Below, in pieces: positions 1 through 7,554 of a stretch of DNA of 12,817 nt. Each line of letters opens with the position of its first letter. Positions within the stretch are counted from its first letter, which is position 1. The translations under genes were made by a program, and so were the position numbers. Under the pieces are notes generated by a model. The model ran no database searches, was not told where the DNA came from, and worked only from the letters and a program-made list of their open reading frames with translations. The stretch is from positions 1-12,817 of the forward strand of contig DATJXG010000353.1 of the NCBI GenBank assembly GCA_035500455.1, read 5' to 3'. This DNA comes from DATJXG01 sp035500455. GTDB taxonomy: Bacteria > Acidobacteriota > Terriglobia > Terriglobales > Acidobacteriaceae.

Positions 1-101
1 CCGGTTGCAGTGCGGCTGATCCACTAGCGCGTCGCCGAGTCACCCAGCCACGCCACGAACTCGCTGGGGAAAATTCACGGACGCCGCCCGCTCCGTGGAA
101 G

Positions 102-154
102 CAGGGCGCTTCAGCGCCCTGACCAGAATCCTGATCTCAAGGCGCTTCAGCGCC
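102..154. repeat. Pair of TTCA-loop hairpins (short palindromic repeat, two copies)
   Basis: Two near-identical stem-loops lie 20 nt apart. The first has 8-bp arms (102-109 with 114-121) around a TTCA loop. The second has 5-bp arms (141-145 with 150-154) around the same loop. The shared core is GGCGCTTCAGCGCC. They lie just beyond the stop codon of the AMIN-domain gene on the minus strand, so they could form RNA hairpins in its 3' region. No T-run follows on the minus strand, so a canonical intrinsic terminator is not supported. Positions 1-94 to the left hold nothing I can support. Confidence 0.6.
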
Positions 155-183
155 CCTGGCATCGTCGACTTCACCCTCAATTA

Positions 184-1599
184 CTATTGCGGCTGGTCGC
201 CCGATTGGTCTGGAGCCTGGTCCTGCGAAGGGTCCTGCGCCGGCTCCTGGGGCGGCTCCGGTTGCGGGTCCTGGGCGGCGTGGTGCCCGTGGGGATGCCG
301 CGGGCCTACCGCATCAGGCTGCTGGGCGCCGGGGTCGGGCTGGCCGCTATCGGGATTGGTGGCGGCATCATTGCCGTCATTGGTGGAGAAATCCGCCGGC
401 AGCGGCGGGTTGTCGGAAACCACCGGAACGTTGGGCGGCGTGTACTCCGGCGCTTCCGCCGCCAGCGGCGGATTATAAGTCGGCGGAACAGGAGCGGCGG
501 GTGAGGCGTCGGGTGGGCCTCCGGTTTGCGGCGTCAGCAACACGCTGCGCAGCTGCGAGGGATTCTTATCCGATCCCACCATGATGAAATTGAAATGGGA
601 GCCGTCGAGCAGCGCTGCCAGAACCTCGCGCGCCGGCGCCGGCCCCAGCGACACAAACACCTGCTCCATGCCGCCGCCGGCCGGGATGGTGATCTGCGCT
701 CCAGTGCGGCGATGCACCTCGTTGAGCACCGCCGCCAGGGTAGCGTGGTCGGCCACGATCTTCAGTTTGCCATCATGGAAATCAACATTGATGCGCGGCG
801 CAAAGGCAGCCGGCGCAACCGGAGCGGGAGTCGCGGCGGCAAACACAGGCGCAGTGTGTGCAGCGACAAGCGGCGTACCGGAAGGCACACCCGGATGCGG
901 GTAGGGCGCGGAAAGGATCGGCCGAGGATCTGGGTGGCCCGGCGTGGTAGCGGGGGCAAGTCCAGGTCTCGCAGCCTGACCGGGAGCAGCCTCCGGCATA
1001 GCAGAATTCACCGGGACACGAATCACCGAGAAAGTTGTTGCGGGAGCCGATTGCGGCCGCAAGGGCCTGGAGTGAACCGGGACCGGCGCCATGTGGACCG
1101 GCGCCGGAGCCGAAGTGCCAAGGTGGGCCAGCGGCGAATCCGTAGGCTGGCCGCCGGGGACGTTGAGCCGCACGGTGACCGAATTGCCCGCGGGCACGAT
1201 CTGGTAAGGCTCCGGCGCTTCGAGATCCACCACTACGCGCGTCACCGGCGGCTTCGCGGTGAACAGTCCCACGCGAACAGCTTTCACTTTGTCGCGGTGG
1301 ATCGCCTGGCCGTGAAGCTGCGGGCCGGGCAGCGTATTCGGGAAGTCAACCACCAGGCGGTCGGGGCCGGTGACCACCTGCGTCTCCGGCGTGACCGGGC
1401 GGCTGGCGGAGATCTGCACCTCGACCTTGCCGCTGCCGGGAAAAACCACCACCTTTTGAAGGGTCGCGGGGGCCTGCGCCGCCGAAGGCAAGGCGCTAAG
1501 CCACAAGCTCAGACCGGCAAATGCCGCGATGGAAGCGCGTTTCCAAGGATGGCGCGCAGGCAGGGGAGTCAGCTGCAGAATTGCCGCGATAGGCCGCAT
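184..1599 (-). CDS. Secreted AMIN-domain protein with a C-terminal STN-like domain
   Basis: Probably an envelope or periplasmic protein that binds cell wall or an envelope partner; its exact role is unknown. With the start at 1599 it has 471 residues. A signal peptide with a hydrophobic stretch around 25-40 ends near SAAQA (about residue 42). An AMIN-type beta domain covers about 46-150 (KVVVFPGSGKVEVQISASR, then DRLVVDFPNTLPG, then VTRVVVDL). A long Pro/Ala-rich linker spans about 151-265. A segment at about 268-358 (VDFHDGKLKIVADHATLAAV, then VLAALLDGSHFNFIM) resembles the secretin/TonB short N-terminal (STN) domain. The Pro/Gln/Asp-rich tail is disordered. This is the N-terminal part of a PilQ-like secretin without the channel. 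I prefer ATG 1599 because GAGG lies 9 nt upstream; an in-frame GTG at 1614 would add five residues. Domain assignment is fairly sure, function is not. Confidence 0.82.
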   Translation of the reverse strand: MRPIAAILQLTPLPARHPWKRASIAAFAGLSLWLSALPSAAQAPATLQKVVVFPGSGKVEVQISASRPVTPETQVVTGPDRLVVDFPNTLPGPQLHGQAIHRDKVKAVRVGLFTAKPPVTRVVVDLEAPEPYQIVPAGNSVTVRLNVPGGQPTDSPLAHLGTSAPAPVHMAPVPVHSRPLRPQSAPATTFSVIRVPVNSAMPEAAPGQAARPGLAPATTPGHPDPRPILSAPYPHPGVPSGTPLVAAHTAPVFAAATPAPVAPAAFAPRINVDFHDGKLKIVADHATLAAVLNEVHRRTGAQITIPAGGGMEQVFVSLGPAPAREVLAALLDGSHFNFIMVGSDKNPSQLRSVLLTPQTGGPPDASPAAPVPPTYNPPLAAEAPEYTPPNVPVVSDNPPLPADFSTNDGNDAATNPDSGQPDPGAQQPDAVGPRHPHGHHAAQDPQPEPPQEPAQDPSQDQAPDQSGDQPQ

Positions 1600-1772
1600 T
1601 TGCGATTTCCTCACTTCTCAAGAACTAGCGAGCGGCTTCACACAGAACCCATGGAGAGCCATTCCGCTGTCGTTCGCAATCCGCCGAAGCGGTTTTAGCG
1701 GCTGGCACAAGTGGCCTGGAATCGTCACGCAAGAGGCGCTCGCGCTGGCGATTCGGAGTCTTGGGGCCGAAT

Positions 1773-1848
1773 TGGTGGAGCTGACCGGGATCGAACCGGT
1801 GGCCTCATCGTTGCGAACGATGCGCTCTCCCAGCTGAGCTACAGCCCC
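1773..1848 (-). tRNA. tRNA-Ala, anticodon CGC
   Basis: The minus strand folds as a complete 76-nt cloverleaf. It has a 7-bp acceptor stem (GGGGCTG with CAGCTCC), a D arm GCTCAGCTGGGAGAGC, and an anticodon arm CATCG-TTCGCAA-CGATG giving anticodon CGC, which reads GCG alanine codons. The T arm is CCGGTTCGATCCCGG. The acceptor stem carries the G3:U70 wobble pair, the known identity determinant for alanyl-tRNA synthetase, and the discriminator is A73. The 3' CCA is encoded in the DNA (1773-1775). The gene stands alone, with no other tRNA nearby. Confidence 0.97.
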
Positions 1849-1883
1849 ACTTCCCTGGCGGCCCAAAAGCTGTATTGAGGGAG

Positions 1884-1913
1884 ATTCTAGCAGCCTCACC
1901 TTGGGAACACCAA
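1884..1913 (-). promoter_or_regulatory. Candidate promoter of tRNA-Ala
   Basis: On the minus strand TAGAAT (1884-1889, five of six matches to the -10 consensus) is preceded by an 18-nt spacer and TTGGTG (1908-1913, only the TTG matches -35). The -10 is 35 nt upstream of the mature tRNA 5' end, a plausible distance for a short leader removed by RNase P. This is a consensus match only. Confidence 0.35.
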
Positions 1914-1993
1914 GCAGGCATTGTTACTCCAGTGCCGAGTCTCGGGCAAGATCGCGTGACCCTTCGCGACCTCAGCCCCAGTTCTCTGCGAAT

Positions 1994-2115
1994 TCGGCGT
2001 TTTAAGGTTCTTGCGTGCGGCGCCTGGACAGCATCGGGCGCATTGGTCACGGACGAGGTATTCACACCTTAAAACGCCGAGCCCGCCGAGGAACGTCGCC
2101 GAAAGCGCCGAGAGC
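1994..2115. repeat. Large CTCGGCG-type palindrome (element A)
   Basis: A perfect 15-bp inverted repeat joins 1994-2008 (TCGGCGTTTTAAGGT) and 2066-2080 across 57 nt. Read on the minus strand, the right side (2115 to 2066) contains four CTCGGCG or TTCGGCG words in two pairs. Words within a pair are 9 nt apart, and the pairs are separated by a slightly longer gap. Element B (7403-7503) has the same word, spacing and two-pair layout. It occupies most of the 317-bp spacer between the tRNA and the cytochrome gene, where I see no gene. Confidence 0.7.
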
Positions 2116-2165
2116 ACCCTTGCCGCCCGATTTGTTACACTTTCCTCCACCAGTTCGAGGAAAAC

Positions 2166-3317
2166 ATGGCCAGATACTCCAGGTTCGCGCTGCTGTTTCT
2201 TGCTGCAGGAATTTTCACCGCCGTACTGACGATGCGCGGGGTCAAGGCGCAGTCCGCCGCGGCGAAGCCGGCCGCCTCCGGCCCCAAGATGACCGAAGAC
2301 GTCTTCAAGAACATCCAGGTGCTGAAGGGAGTCCCCGCCGACCAGTTGATCCCGACGATGCAGTTCATCACGGCCTCGCTGGGCGTGGAATGCGATTTCT
2401 GCCATGTGCAGGGGGCTTTCGACAAAGACGACAAGAAGCCCAAGCAGACGGCGCGCAAGATGATGCAGATGATGTTCGCCATCAATAAAGACAACTTCGA
2501 CGGCCACCGCGAAGTCACCTGCTACTCCTGCCATCATGGCGTGCATGATCCGGTGAGCATTCCGGCAATCGCCGAAGCCGAGCCCAAGCCGATGATGGCC
2601 CCGCCCGCTCCGGGCGAGGCGGAAAGCAAACCCGCTCTGCCGAGTGTGGATGACGTGCTGGATAAATACGTGAAGGCCGTGGGCGGCGAGGACGCGATCA
2701 AGAAGATTTCCTCGCGGGTGGAAAAAGGCAAGACCACGGTGTTTGGAGGGCGGCAGGTTCCGGTGGAGGTGTTCAGCAAAGCGCCCGACAAGCGCGCCTC
2801 AGCGATGCATATGGGCGGCGGCGAGGTTGTGACCGCCTACGATGGCCAGGTGGGCTGGATGGGCGCGCCCCGCCGTCCGCCACGCGACGTGACCGGAGGA
2901 GAACTGGACGCGATGAAGCTGGATGCGGATATGGCATTTCCCGCCGATGCCAAGCAGGTTCTAAGCGACCTGAAGGTACAGGCGAAAGAACCGATCGACG
3001 GAAAACCCGCGCTGGTCGTGAGCGGGCGTCCCGAAGGCCAGCCTCCCCTGAAACTCTACTTCGATGAGCAATCGGGGCTGCTGGTGCGGCAGGTGCGTTA
3101 CCTGGAAACGCCGCTCGGCCGGCTGCCCACGCAGATCGATTACGCCGACTACCGCGACAGCGGCGGTGTGAAGGTGCCGTTCCAGTGGACGATTGCGCGT
3201 CCCTCGAGCCGCTTCACCATGCAGATTGACTCTGCCGAAACCAACGTTCCCGTAGATAACTCGAAATTCGCGGAACCGCCGGCGCCGCCCGCAGAGGAGA
3301 AGCCGCCCGCAAAGTAG
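2166..3317 (+). CDS. Exported two-haem cytochrome c, reaction-centre cytochrome-type domain
   Basis: Predicted periplasmic electron-transfer protein. A signal peptide (hydrophobic residues 7-22) precedes a haem domain at about 41-130. There are two CXXCH haem-binding motifs, CDFCH (76-80) and CYSCH (119-123). Each is preceded by a helix rich in Met (M65 before the first; M99, M100, M102 and M103 before the second), as in the photosynthetic reaction-centre cytochrome subunit family, where a Met in the helix before CXXCH is the sixth ligand. The family's classical member has four haems; this has two. A Pro/Ala-rich linker (about 136-158) leads to a beta-rich C-terminal domain (160-372) of unknown role with LolA/lipoprotein-carrier-like texture. 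No photosynthesis genes are nearby, so a respiratory role is more likely. The start has GAGG five nt upstream. The stop codon lies inside a repeat motif. Confidence 0.88.
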   Translation: MARYSRFALLFLAAGIFTAVLTMRGVKAQSAAAKPAASGPKMTEDVFKNIQVLKGVPADQLIPTMQFITASLGVECDFCHVQGAFDKDDKKPKQTARKMMQMMFAINKDNFDGHREVTCYSCHHGVHDPVSIPAIAEAEPKPMMAPPAPGEAESKPALPSVDDVLDKYVKAVGGEDAIKKISSRVEKGKTTVFGGRQVPVEVFSKAPDKRASAMHMGGGEVVTAYDGQVGWMGAPRRPPRDVTGGELDAMKLDADMAFPADAKQVLSDLKVQAKEPIDGKPALVVSGRPEGQPPLKLYFDEQSGLLVRQVRYLETPLGRLPTQIDYADYRDSGGVKVPFQWTIARPSSRFTMQIDSAETNVPVDNSKFAEPPAPPAEEKPPAK

Positions 3318-3376
3318 CGCCGGCGTCTGGCAAATTTGTCGCTTTTTTCGCCTCTTGCCAGCGTATGCGCGCCGGC
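3314..3376. repeat. GTAGCGCCGGCGTC-type palindrome at the end of the cytochrome gene
   Basis: The motif GTAGCGCCGGCGTC (3314-3327) begins inside the last codons of the cytochrome gene, so the TAG stop codon (3315-3317) belongs to the repeat. It forms a two-tier inverted repeat: GCCGGCG (3319-3325) with CGCCGGC (3370-3376), and TGGCAA (3328-3333) with TTGCCA (3355-3360), around a 21-nt loop. It fills most of the 74-bp spacer between two converging genes, where it could act as a bidirectional transcription barrier. A T6 run occurs only in the loop (3343-3348), so intrinsic termination is not established. Confidence 0.6.
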
Positions 3377-3391
3377 AACTCGCACAAATTT

Positions 3392-4152
<761 letters not shown>

Positions 4153-4156
<4 letters not shown>

Positions 4157-5058
4157 GCCACGCTCCGCGGCAATTCCAGCAGCACGGTCGTTCCCCGGCC
4201 TTCCCCTTCGCTGCTGGCCGAAACATGTCCGCCGTGCTTGCTGACGATGGCGCGCACGATGAACAGCCCCAGGCCGGTGCCCTTGATCTTGCTCAGGGCC
4301 CGGTTGGGAACGCGATAGAAGCGCCGGAAAATTCGCTTCAGCTCGGAGCTGGGTATGCCGACCCCGCGGTCGCGCACGCTGAGGGTGACGTGTTTTTCGT
4401 CCGGGACGTCGAGCCGCACGAAGATGTCAACGCCCGTGGTGGAATATTTCACGGCGTTATCGAGCACATTGGAAACCGCGCTGCGCAATTCTTCCGCATC
4501 CCCGCGCACCACCGGCCGGAAGCCGTTCGTGGCGGCCTGTTCGAAGCGCATGGCCTCCGGGTCCAGATGGTAGCGCATGCGCGCCGTATCCACGCACTCG
4601 CGCACCAGCTTGGCGAAATCCAGCGGCAACCTCTGCCGGCCGCGTTTGTGCCCGGCTTCGCCCGCCTTGAGCACCTGCTCGACAGTGCTGAGCAGGCGGT
4701 CGGTATCGACCAGCATGGAGCGATAGAACTCCAGACGCTGGGCCTCATTTACGTCGCGGTGCTGCAGCGTCTGGAGATAGAGGCGAATCGACGCGATCGG
4801 CGTCTTCAACTCGTGGGTGACGGCGTTGATAAAGCTGTCGTGCTGCTCGTTGCGGCGGATTTCCCGCACCAGGAAAATGGTATTGAGAATAATTCCGGCG
4901 GCGATAGCGCCGAAGAAAAGCACTCCCAGAACGACCTTGAGGTCCTGGCGCCAGTTGACGATAGTCCAGCCAAAACCCACTGCCACCGCGACGGTGGCCA
5001 GGCAAACTCCCAGCGAGAGGAAGAAGTAAGTCGCTTTGCGGCGGCTGGCGATGCGCAC
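4153..5058 (-). CDS. Compact membrane sensor histidine kinase
   Basis: Inner-membrane kinase of 301 residues that should phosphorylate the response regulator encoded next to it. Two transmembrane helices (about 11-35 and 42-64) are separated by only a few residues, so there is no periplasmic sensor domain and no PAS or HAMP domain; sensing is probably within the membrane. The HisKA H-box is NAVTHELKTP with phosphoacceptor H82. The ATPase domain has an N-box (SNVLDNAVKYS, N197/N201), a G1 box (RDRGVGIP), an F-box (FRRFYRV) and a G2 box (KGTGLGLFIV). The start is GTG: an in-frame TAG lies 12 nt upstream, so it cannot extend further, and no Shine-Dalgarno is visible. A TAGAAT hexamer six nt upstream suggests a leaderless message. 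Confidence 0.93.
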
Positions 5059-5064
5059 GAAGCG

Positions 5065-5070
5065 ATTCTA
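5065..5070 (-). promoter_or_regulatory. Candidate -10 element for a leaderless kinase/regulator mRNA
   Basis: TAGAAT on the minus strand matches five of six -10 positions and ends six nt before the GTG start of the histidine kinase. Transcription starting seven nt downstream would begin exactly at that GTG. No good -35 is visible at the usual spacing (TGTGTG at 5088-5093), and the TAG also acts as the in-frame upstream stop. Confidence 0.4.
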
Positions 5071-5097
5071 GCGCGACTGCACGCGCGCACACACAAA

Positions 5098-5230
5098 ATG
5101 TAGGCGCGGGCGTCCTCGCCCGTGCAGGGAGTGATGCGCAGGCTGATGTGTAGAGCTTTGTTGGGAGCAGCAGCGCCTTTCCGGCATTCGATGGCGCTGC
5201 CGGCACGGGCGGGGACGCCCGCGCCCACAT
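5098..5230. repeat. 133-bp double palindrome (BIME-like, two inverted REP units)
   Basis: Two 28-bp units, 5098-5125 and 5203-5230, are inverted copies of each other with 26 of 28 positions matching. Each unit is itself a hairpin (GCGGGCG with CGCCCGT in the left copy). The 77-nt interior holds a further hairpin, GCAGCGCC (5170-5177) with GGCGCTGC (5193-5200). The right end lies 7 nt beyond the desaturase stop codon; the left end lies 39 nt before the kinase start. Two inverted REP hairpins with a linker is the classic layout of a bacterial interspersed mosaic element, which in other bacteria is moved by REP-associated tyrosine transposases. No such transposase is in this window. Confidence 0.8.
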
Positions 5231-5237
5231 TCGACCG

Positions 5238-6155
5238 CTAGTCGGCGGAAGCTGCCGAGGAGGCCGGCGCCAACTCGACCGGCACTGTGGCGCTGGTCAA
5301 TGGCGGCTGGCTGGGAAGTTGGTCGAGTTTCACGCGATAGATGTGCCGCGCCAGGCCAAGCTTTTTCAGCGCCCAGATGCCGTACCAGTTAACGTCCACT
5401 TCGTACCACCGAAGACCATGGCGGGCGGAAACCGGATGCGCGTGGTGATTGTTATGCCAGCCTTCTCCAAAGGTCAGGATGGCCACGAACCAGTTGTTGG
5501 TGGAAAGATCGCGGGTAACAAAGCGGCGCCTGCCCCAGGTATGGGTGACCGAGTTCACCATCCAGGTAGCGTGCAGCCCGACCACGGTGCGCAGAAACAA
5601 TCCCCAAAGCAGAAACGGTAGCCCGCCGATTGCGAATAATGCCACTCCCACCACTGCGACCGGGACGTAGTGGTACTTGGTGATCCACACGTGAAACTTG
5701 TCCTTGGCCAGGTCGGGGACGTAACGCGCCAGAGTCGTAGTGTCGTGGTGGATCGATTTTCCCATCAGAATCCAGCCCATGTGCGCCCACCACTTGCCGT
5801 CGCGCGGGCTGTGGGGATCGCCGTCTTCATCCGAAAACTGGTGATGAATGCGGTGCGTCGCCACCCAGAAAATCGGCCCGCCCTCCAGCGCCAGCGTGGA
5901 GCAAATAGTCAGGAAGTACTCTACCCACTTGGGCGTCTTGTAGCCGCGATGGGTGAGCAGGCGGTGATAGCCCATGCCAATACCCAGACTTCCCGAGACC
6001 CACCACAGGAAACACGCAACGAAGAAGGCCTTCCAGGTGAAGAAAAATAAGGCTGCGATCGCCCCGATGTGGAACAGGGCCATGAAACCAGCCGTGATCC
6101 AATTAATTTGGTCGTCTTCTCTTGGCTCTCCAAGAACTTCCAGTTCGATCGCCAT
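5238..6155 (-). CDS. Membrane fatty acid desaturase (acyl-CoA/acyl-lipid delta-9 type)
   Basis: Integral-membrane di-iron enzyme of 305 residues that introduces a cis double bond into saturated acyl chains, adjusting membrane fluidity. All three histidine boxes are present: HRLLTH (64-69), HRIHH (101-105) and HNNHH (234-238). Further conserved His residues are at VTHTWG (205) and HPVSARHG. Hydrophobic segments at about 23-40, 43-60, 163-180 and 183-202 fit the usual four-helix topology. This spacing is that of the stearoyl-CoA desaturase / bacterial DesC group; regiospecificity is inferred. The C-terminus ends in a low-complexity Ala/Ser/Pro tail. The ATG start has a GGGGA stretch upstream. 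A double palindrome separates it from the kinase gene downstream, so co-transcription is uncertain. Confidence 0.92.
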   Translation of the reverse strand: MAIELEVLGEPREDDQINWITAGFMALFHIGAIAALFFFTWKAFFVACFLWWVSGSLGIGMGYHRLLTHRGYKTPKWVEYFLTICSTLALEGGPIFWVATHRIHHQFSDEDGDPHSPRDGKWWAHMGWILMGKSIHHDTTTLARYVPDLAKDKFHVWITKYHYVPVAVVGVALFAIGGLPFLLWGLFLRTVVGLHATWMVNSVTHTWGRRRFVTRDLSTNNWFVAILTFGEGWHNNHHAHPVSARHGLRWYEVDVNWYGIWALKKLGLARHIYRVKLDQLPSQPPLTSATVPVELAPASSAASAD

Positions 6156-6219
6156 AGTTTCCCCGGACTAGCTGATATGACCTCACTTCCAAGCTAGCAG
6201 CGATGCCGCCATGGCGACT

Positions 6220-6237
6220 GTAATAGTTATGTAATAG
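6220..6237. promoter_or_regulatory. Direct repeat GTAATAG x2, 11 bp apart, upstream of the desaturase
   Basis: GTAATAG occurs at 6220-6226 and again at 6231-6237, exactly 11 bp apart, about one helical turn. It lies 65-82 bp upstream of the desaturase start, in an AT-rich patch of GC-rich DNA. Next to it is the perfect palindrome CGCCATGGCG (6207-6216). Tandem half-sites on one DNA face are typical of an operator, but the sequence could equally contain the promoter itself. No regulator can be named. Confidence 0.3.
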
Positions 6238-6331
6238 GCGATGGTGGGGGATTACCTTGGAGTTCCGCTTGGGAGCGGTCCCGGACGGGAAAGGCAGGCG
6301 AAATGATCTGTAGAGAAGTTGCTTGCAACCG

Positions 6332-6363
6332 CTCGCCCGCATCACGAATGCCGCCAGGGCGAG
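6332..6363 (-). terminator. Stem-loop downstream of the reductase gene
   Basis: CTCGCCC (6332-6338) pairs with GGGCGAG (6357-6363), with a nested GCAT/ATGC pairing inside. It lies about 40 nt past the stop of the minus-strand reductase. No T-run follows on the minus strand, so it may slow or end transcription only weakly, or just mark the 3' end of the RNA. Confidence 0.3.
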
Positions 6364-6401
6364 ACGTAGCAAGCTAAGTCTTTATGGGAAAGGATTGAAC
6401 G

Positions 6402-7283
6402 CTAAGCCGTGGCGGCTTTCACCTCTACCCCGGCCCACTTCTCCAGCAGCGTCAGCGTGGCGGCGTAGTCCAGGTCCTGCATGCCATCTTCGGCCGCGAC
6501 CTCATAAACCTCTTCCACGGTCTCCAGGGCCGGCAGTTTTACCCGGGCTTCCTTGGCAGCCTCGAGCATCAGGCCGATGTCCTTGTGCATGAGCCGCAGG
6601 GGAAAATTAGGAGAAAAATCGCGCCTCAGGATGAACGGCGCTTTATAGTCCACCACTCCGGAGCGCACCATGGAAGCCTGAATCACCGGCAGCAGGGTTT
6701 CCGCGTTGACTCCCAGCTTGGCCGCCAACGTAAGCGACTCGGCGATTCCCTCGTAGATGATCGCGATTTGCAGGTTCATGGCCAGCTTGGCGGCCTGTCC
6801 CTTGCCGGTTTCGCCCATGCGGAATACCTGCTTGCCCATGGCAGCGAAGAGCGGCTGCAGCTTTTCCAGCACCGATTCCTCGCCCCCGGCGATGAAGATC
6901 AGAGTGCCGCCCTCCGCCGCGACCTTCGAGCCCGTCATGGGAGCATCCACGTACTGCACGCCCCGCTCTTTGAGCCGGGCCGCGAAATCGCGCGTAGCCC
7001 GGGGAGAGATGGTGCTCGAATCCACCACGATCGCTCCCTCGCCAATGGTTTCCGCCACTCCCTTGGGACCGAACACAACGCTCTCGACCGCCTTGGTGTC
7101 CGACACGCACATCCACACCACTTCCGCGCCGCGCGCGGCTTCGGCGGGAGAAGGGGCCGGCGTTGCCCCAGGCACTTCCTTTCCCGCCGAGCGGTTCCAC
7201 ACCGCCAATTCGTGACCCGCTTTCGCCAGGTTGGCCGCCATCGGACGGCCCATGATTCCCAAACCTAAGAATGCAACCCGCAT
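6402..7283 (-). CDS. NAD(P)-dependent beta-hydroxyacid dehydrogenase family reductase
   Basis: Cytoplasmic oxidoreductase of 293 residues, the normal length for the 3-hydroxyisobutyrate / tartronate-semialdehyde / glyoxylate-succinic-semialdehyde reductase family. The N-terminal Rossmann fold opens with FLGLGIMGRPMA (glycines 7, 9 and 12). The substrate-binding motif is DAPMTGSK at about 113, followed by GGTLIFIAGG. The catalytic lysine is K166 in GQAAKLAMN with N170. The DAPMTGSK variant and the QDLDYAATL ending resemble the glyoxylate/succinic semialdehyde reductase (GLYR) branch more than 3-hydroxyisobutyrate dehydrogenase; the substrate remains an inference. An ATG 36 nt upstream (7319) is in frame, but MRVAFLGLG at 7283 is the natural family start and has a GGAGAGAAG purine stretch just before it. 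Confidence 0.9.
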   Translation of the reverse strand: MRVAFLGLGIMGRPMAANLAKAGHELAVWNRSAGKEVPGATPAPSPAEAARGAEVVWMCVSDTKAVESVVFGPKGVAETIGEGAIVVDSSTISPRATRDFAARLKERGVQYVDAPMTGSKVAAEGGTLIFIAGGEESVLEKLQPLFAAMGKQVFRMGETGKGQAAKLAMNLQIAIIYEGIAESLTLAAKLGVNAETLLPVIQASMVRSGVVDYKAPFILRRDFSPNFPLRLMHKDIGLMLEAAKEARVKLPALETVEEVYEVAAEDGMQDLDYAATLTLLEKWAGVEVKAATA

Positions 7284-7402
7284 GTTACTTCTCTCCATGC
7301 ACCAAGGATTGAAAGCCAACCCGAGAGGAAGGTCGGGAAACCCTCCGCTCCTGTTCTAGAATAGATGAGAAAGGGCGCGGACGGGAGATTTCCCGTCAGA
7401 TT

Positions 7403-7503
7403 TGCTCGGCGAACTCGGCGGGGTTTTCTCGGCGTTCTCGGCGATGCAAGATTTTATGATCGCCTCCTACCGCGCAAAACCCTAAATCGCCGAGAATGCC
7501 GAG
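7403..7503. repeat. Large CTCGGCG-type palindrome (element B)
   Basis: An 18-bp inverted repeat (17 of 18 matching) joins 7428-7445 (CTCGGCGTTCTCGGCGAT) and 7486-7503. Counting from 7404, the left side carries four CTCGGCG words in two pairs, nine nt apart within each pair, the same layout as element A. It lies in the 271-bp spacer between the diverging reductase and hydrolase genes, with a small hairpin (7380-7386 with 7391-7397) and a TAGAAT hexamer (7357-7362) just before it. Confidence 0.7.
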
Positions 7504-7554
7504 AGCTGACGCCGGGTAAACCTTTCCTTCTGGCACGGGTTCTAAACACGAGCC

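Noticed and set aside
1..94. Possible end of a gene at the left window edge
   Set aside because: Every frame is either closed within a few codons or lacks coding character; one short minus-strand stretch looks protein-like but has a stop a few codons upstream.
1681..1692. CCGC-TTCG-GCGG hairpin on the minus strand between the tRNA and AMIN genes, considered as a tRNA terminator
   Set aside because: No T-run follows it on the minus strand; the four T residues lie on the wrong side for that direction.
526..1698. A 390-codon plus-strand open frame rich in Arg and His
   Set aside because: It is antisense to the AMIN-domain gene, lacks any fold-like pattern, and its length follows from high GC content on the opposite strand.
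7531..7546. A TGGCACG sequence before the hydrolase gene resembling a sigma-54 -24 element
   Set aside because: The matching GC-containing -12 element is not at the required spacing.
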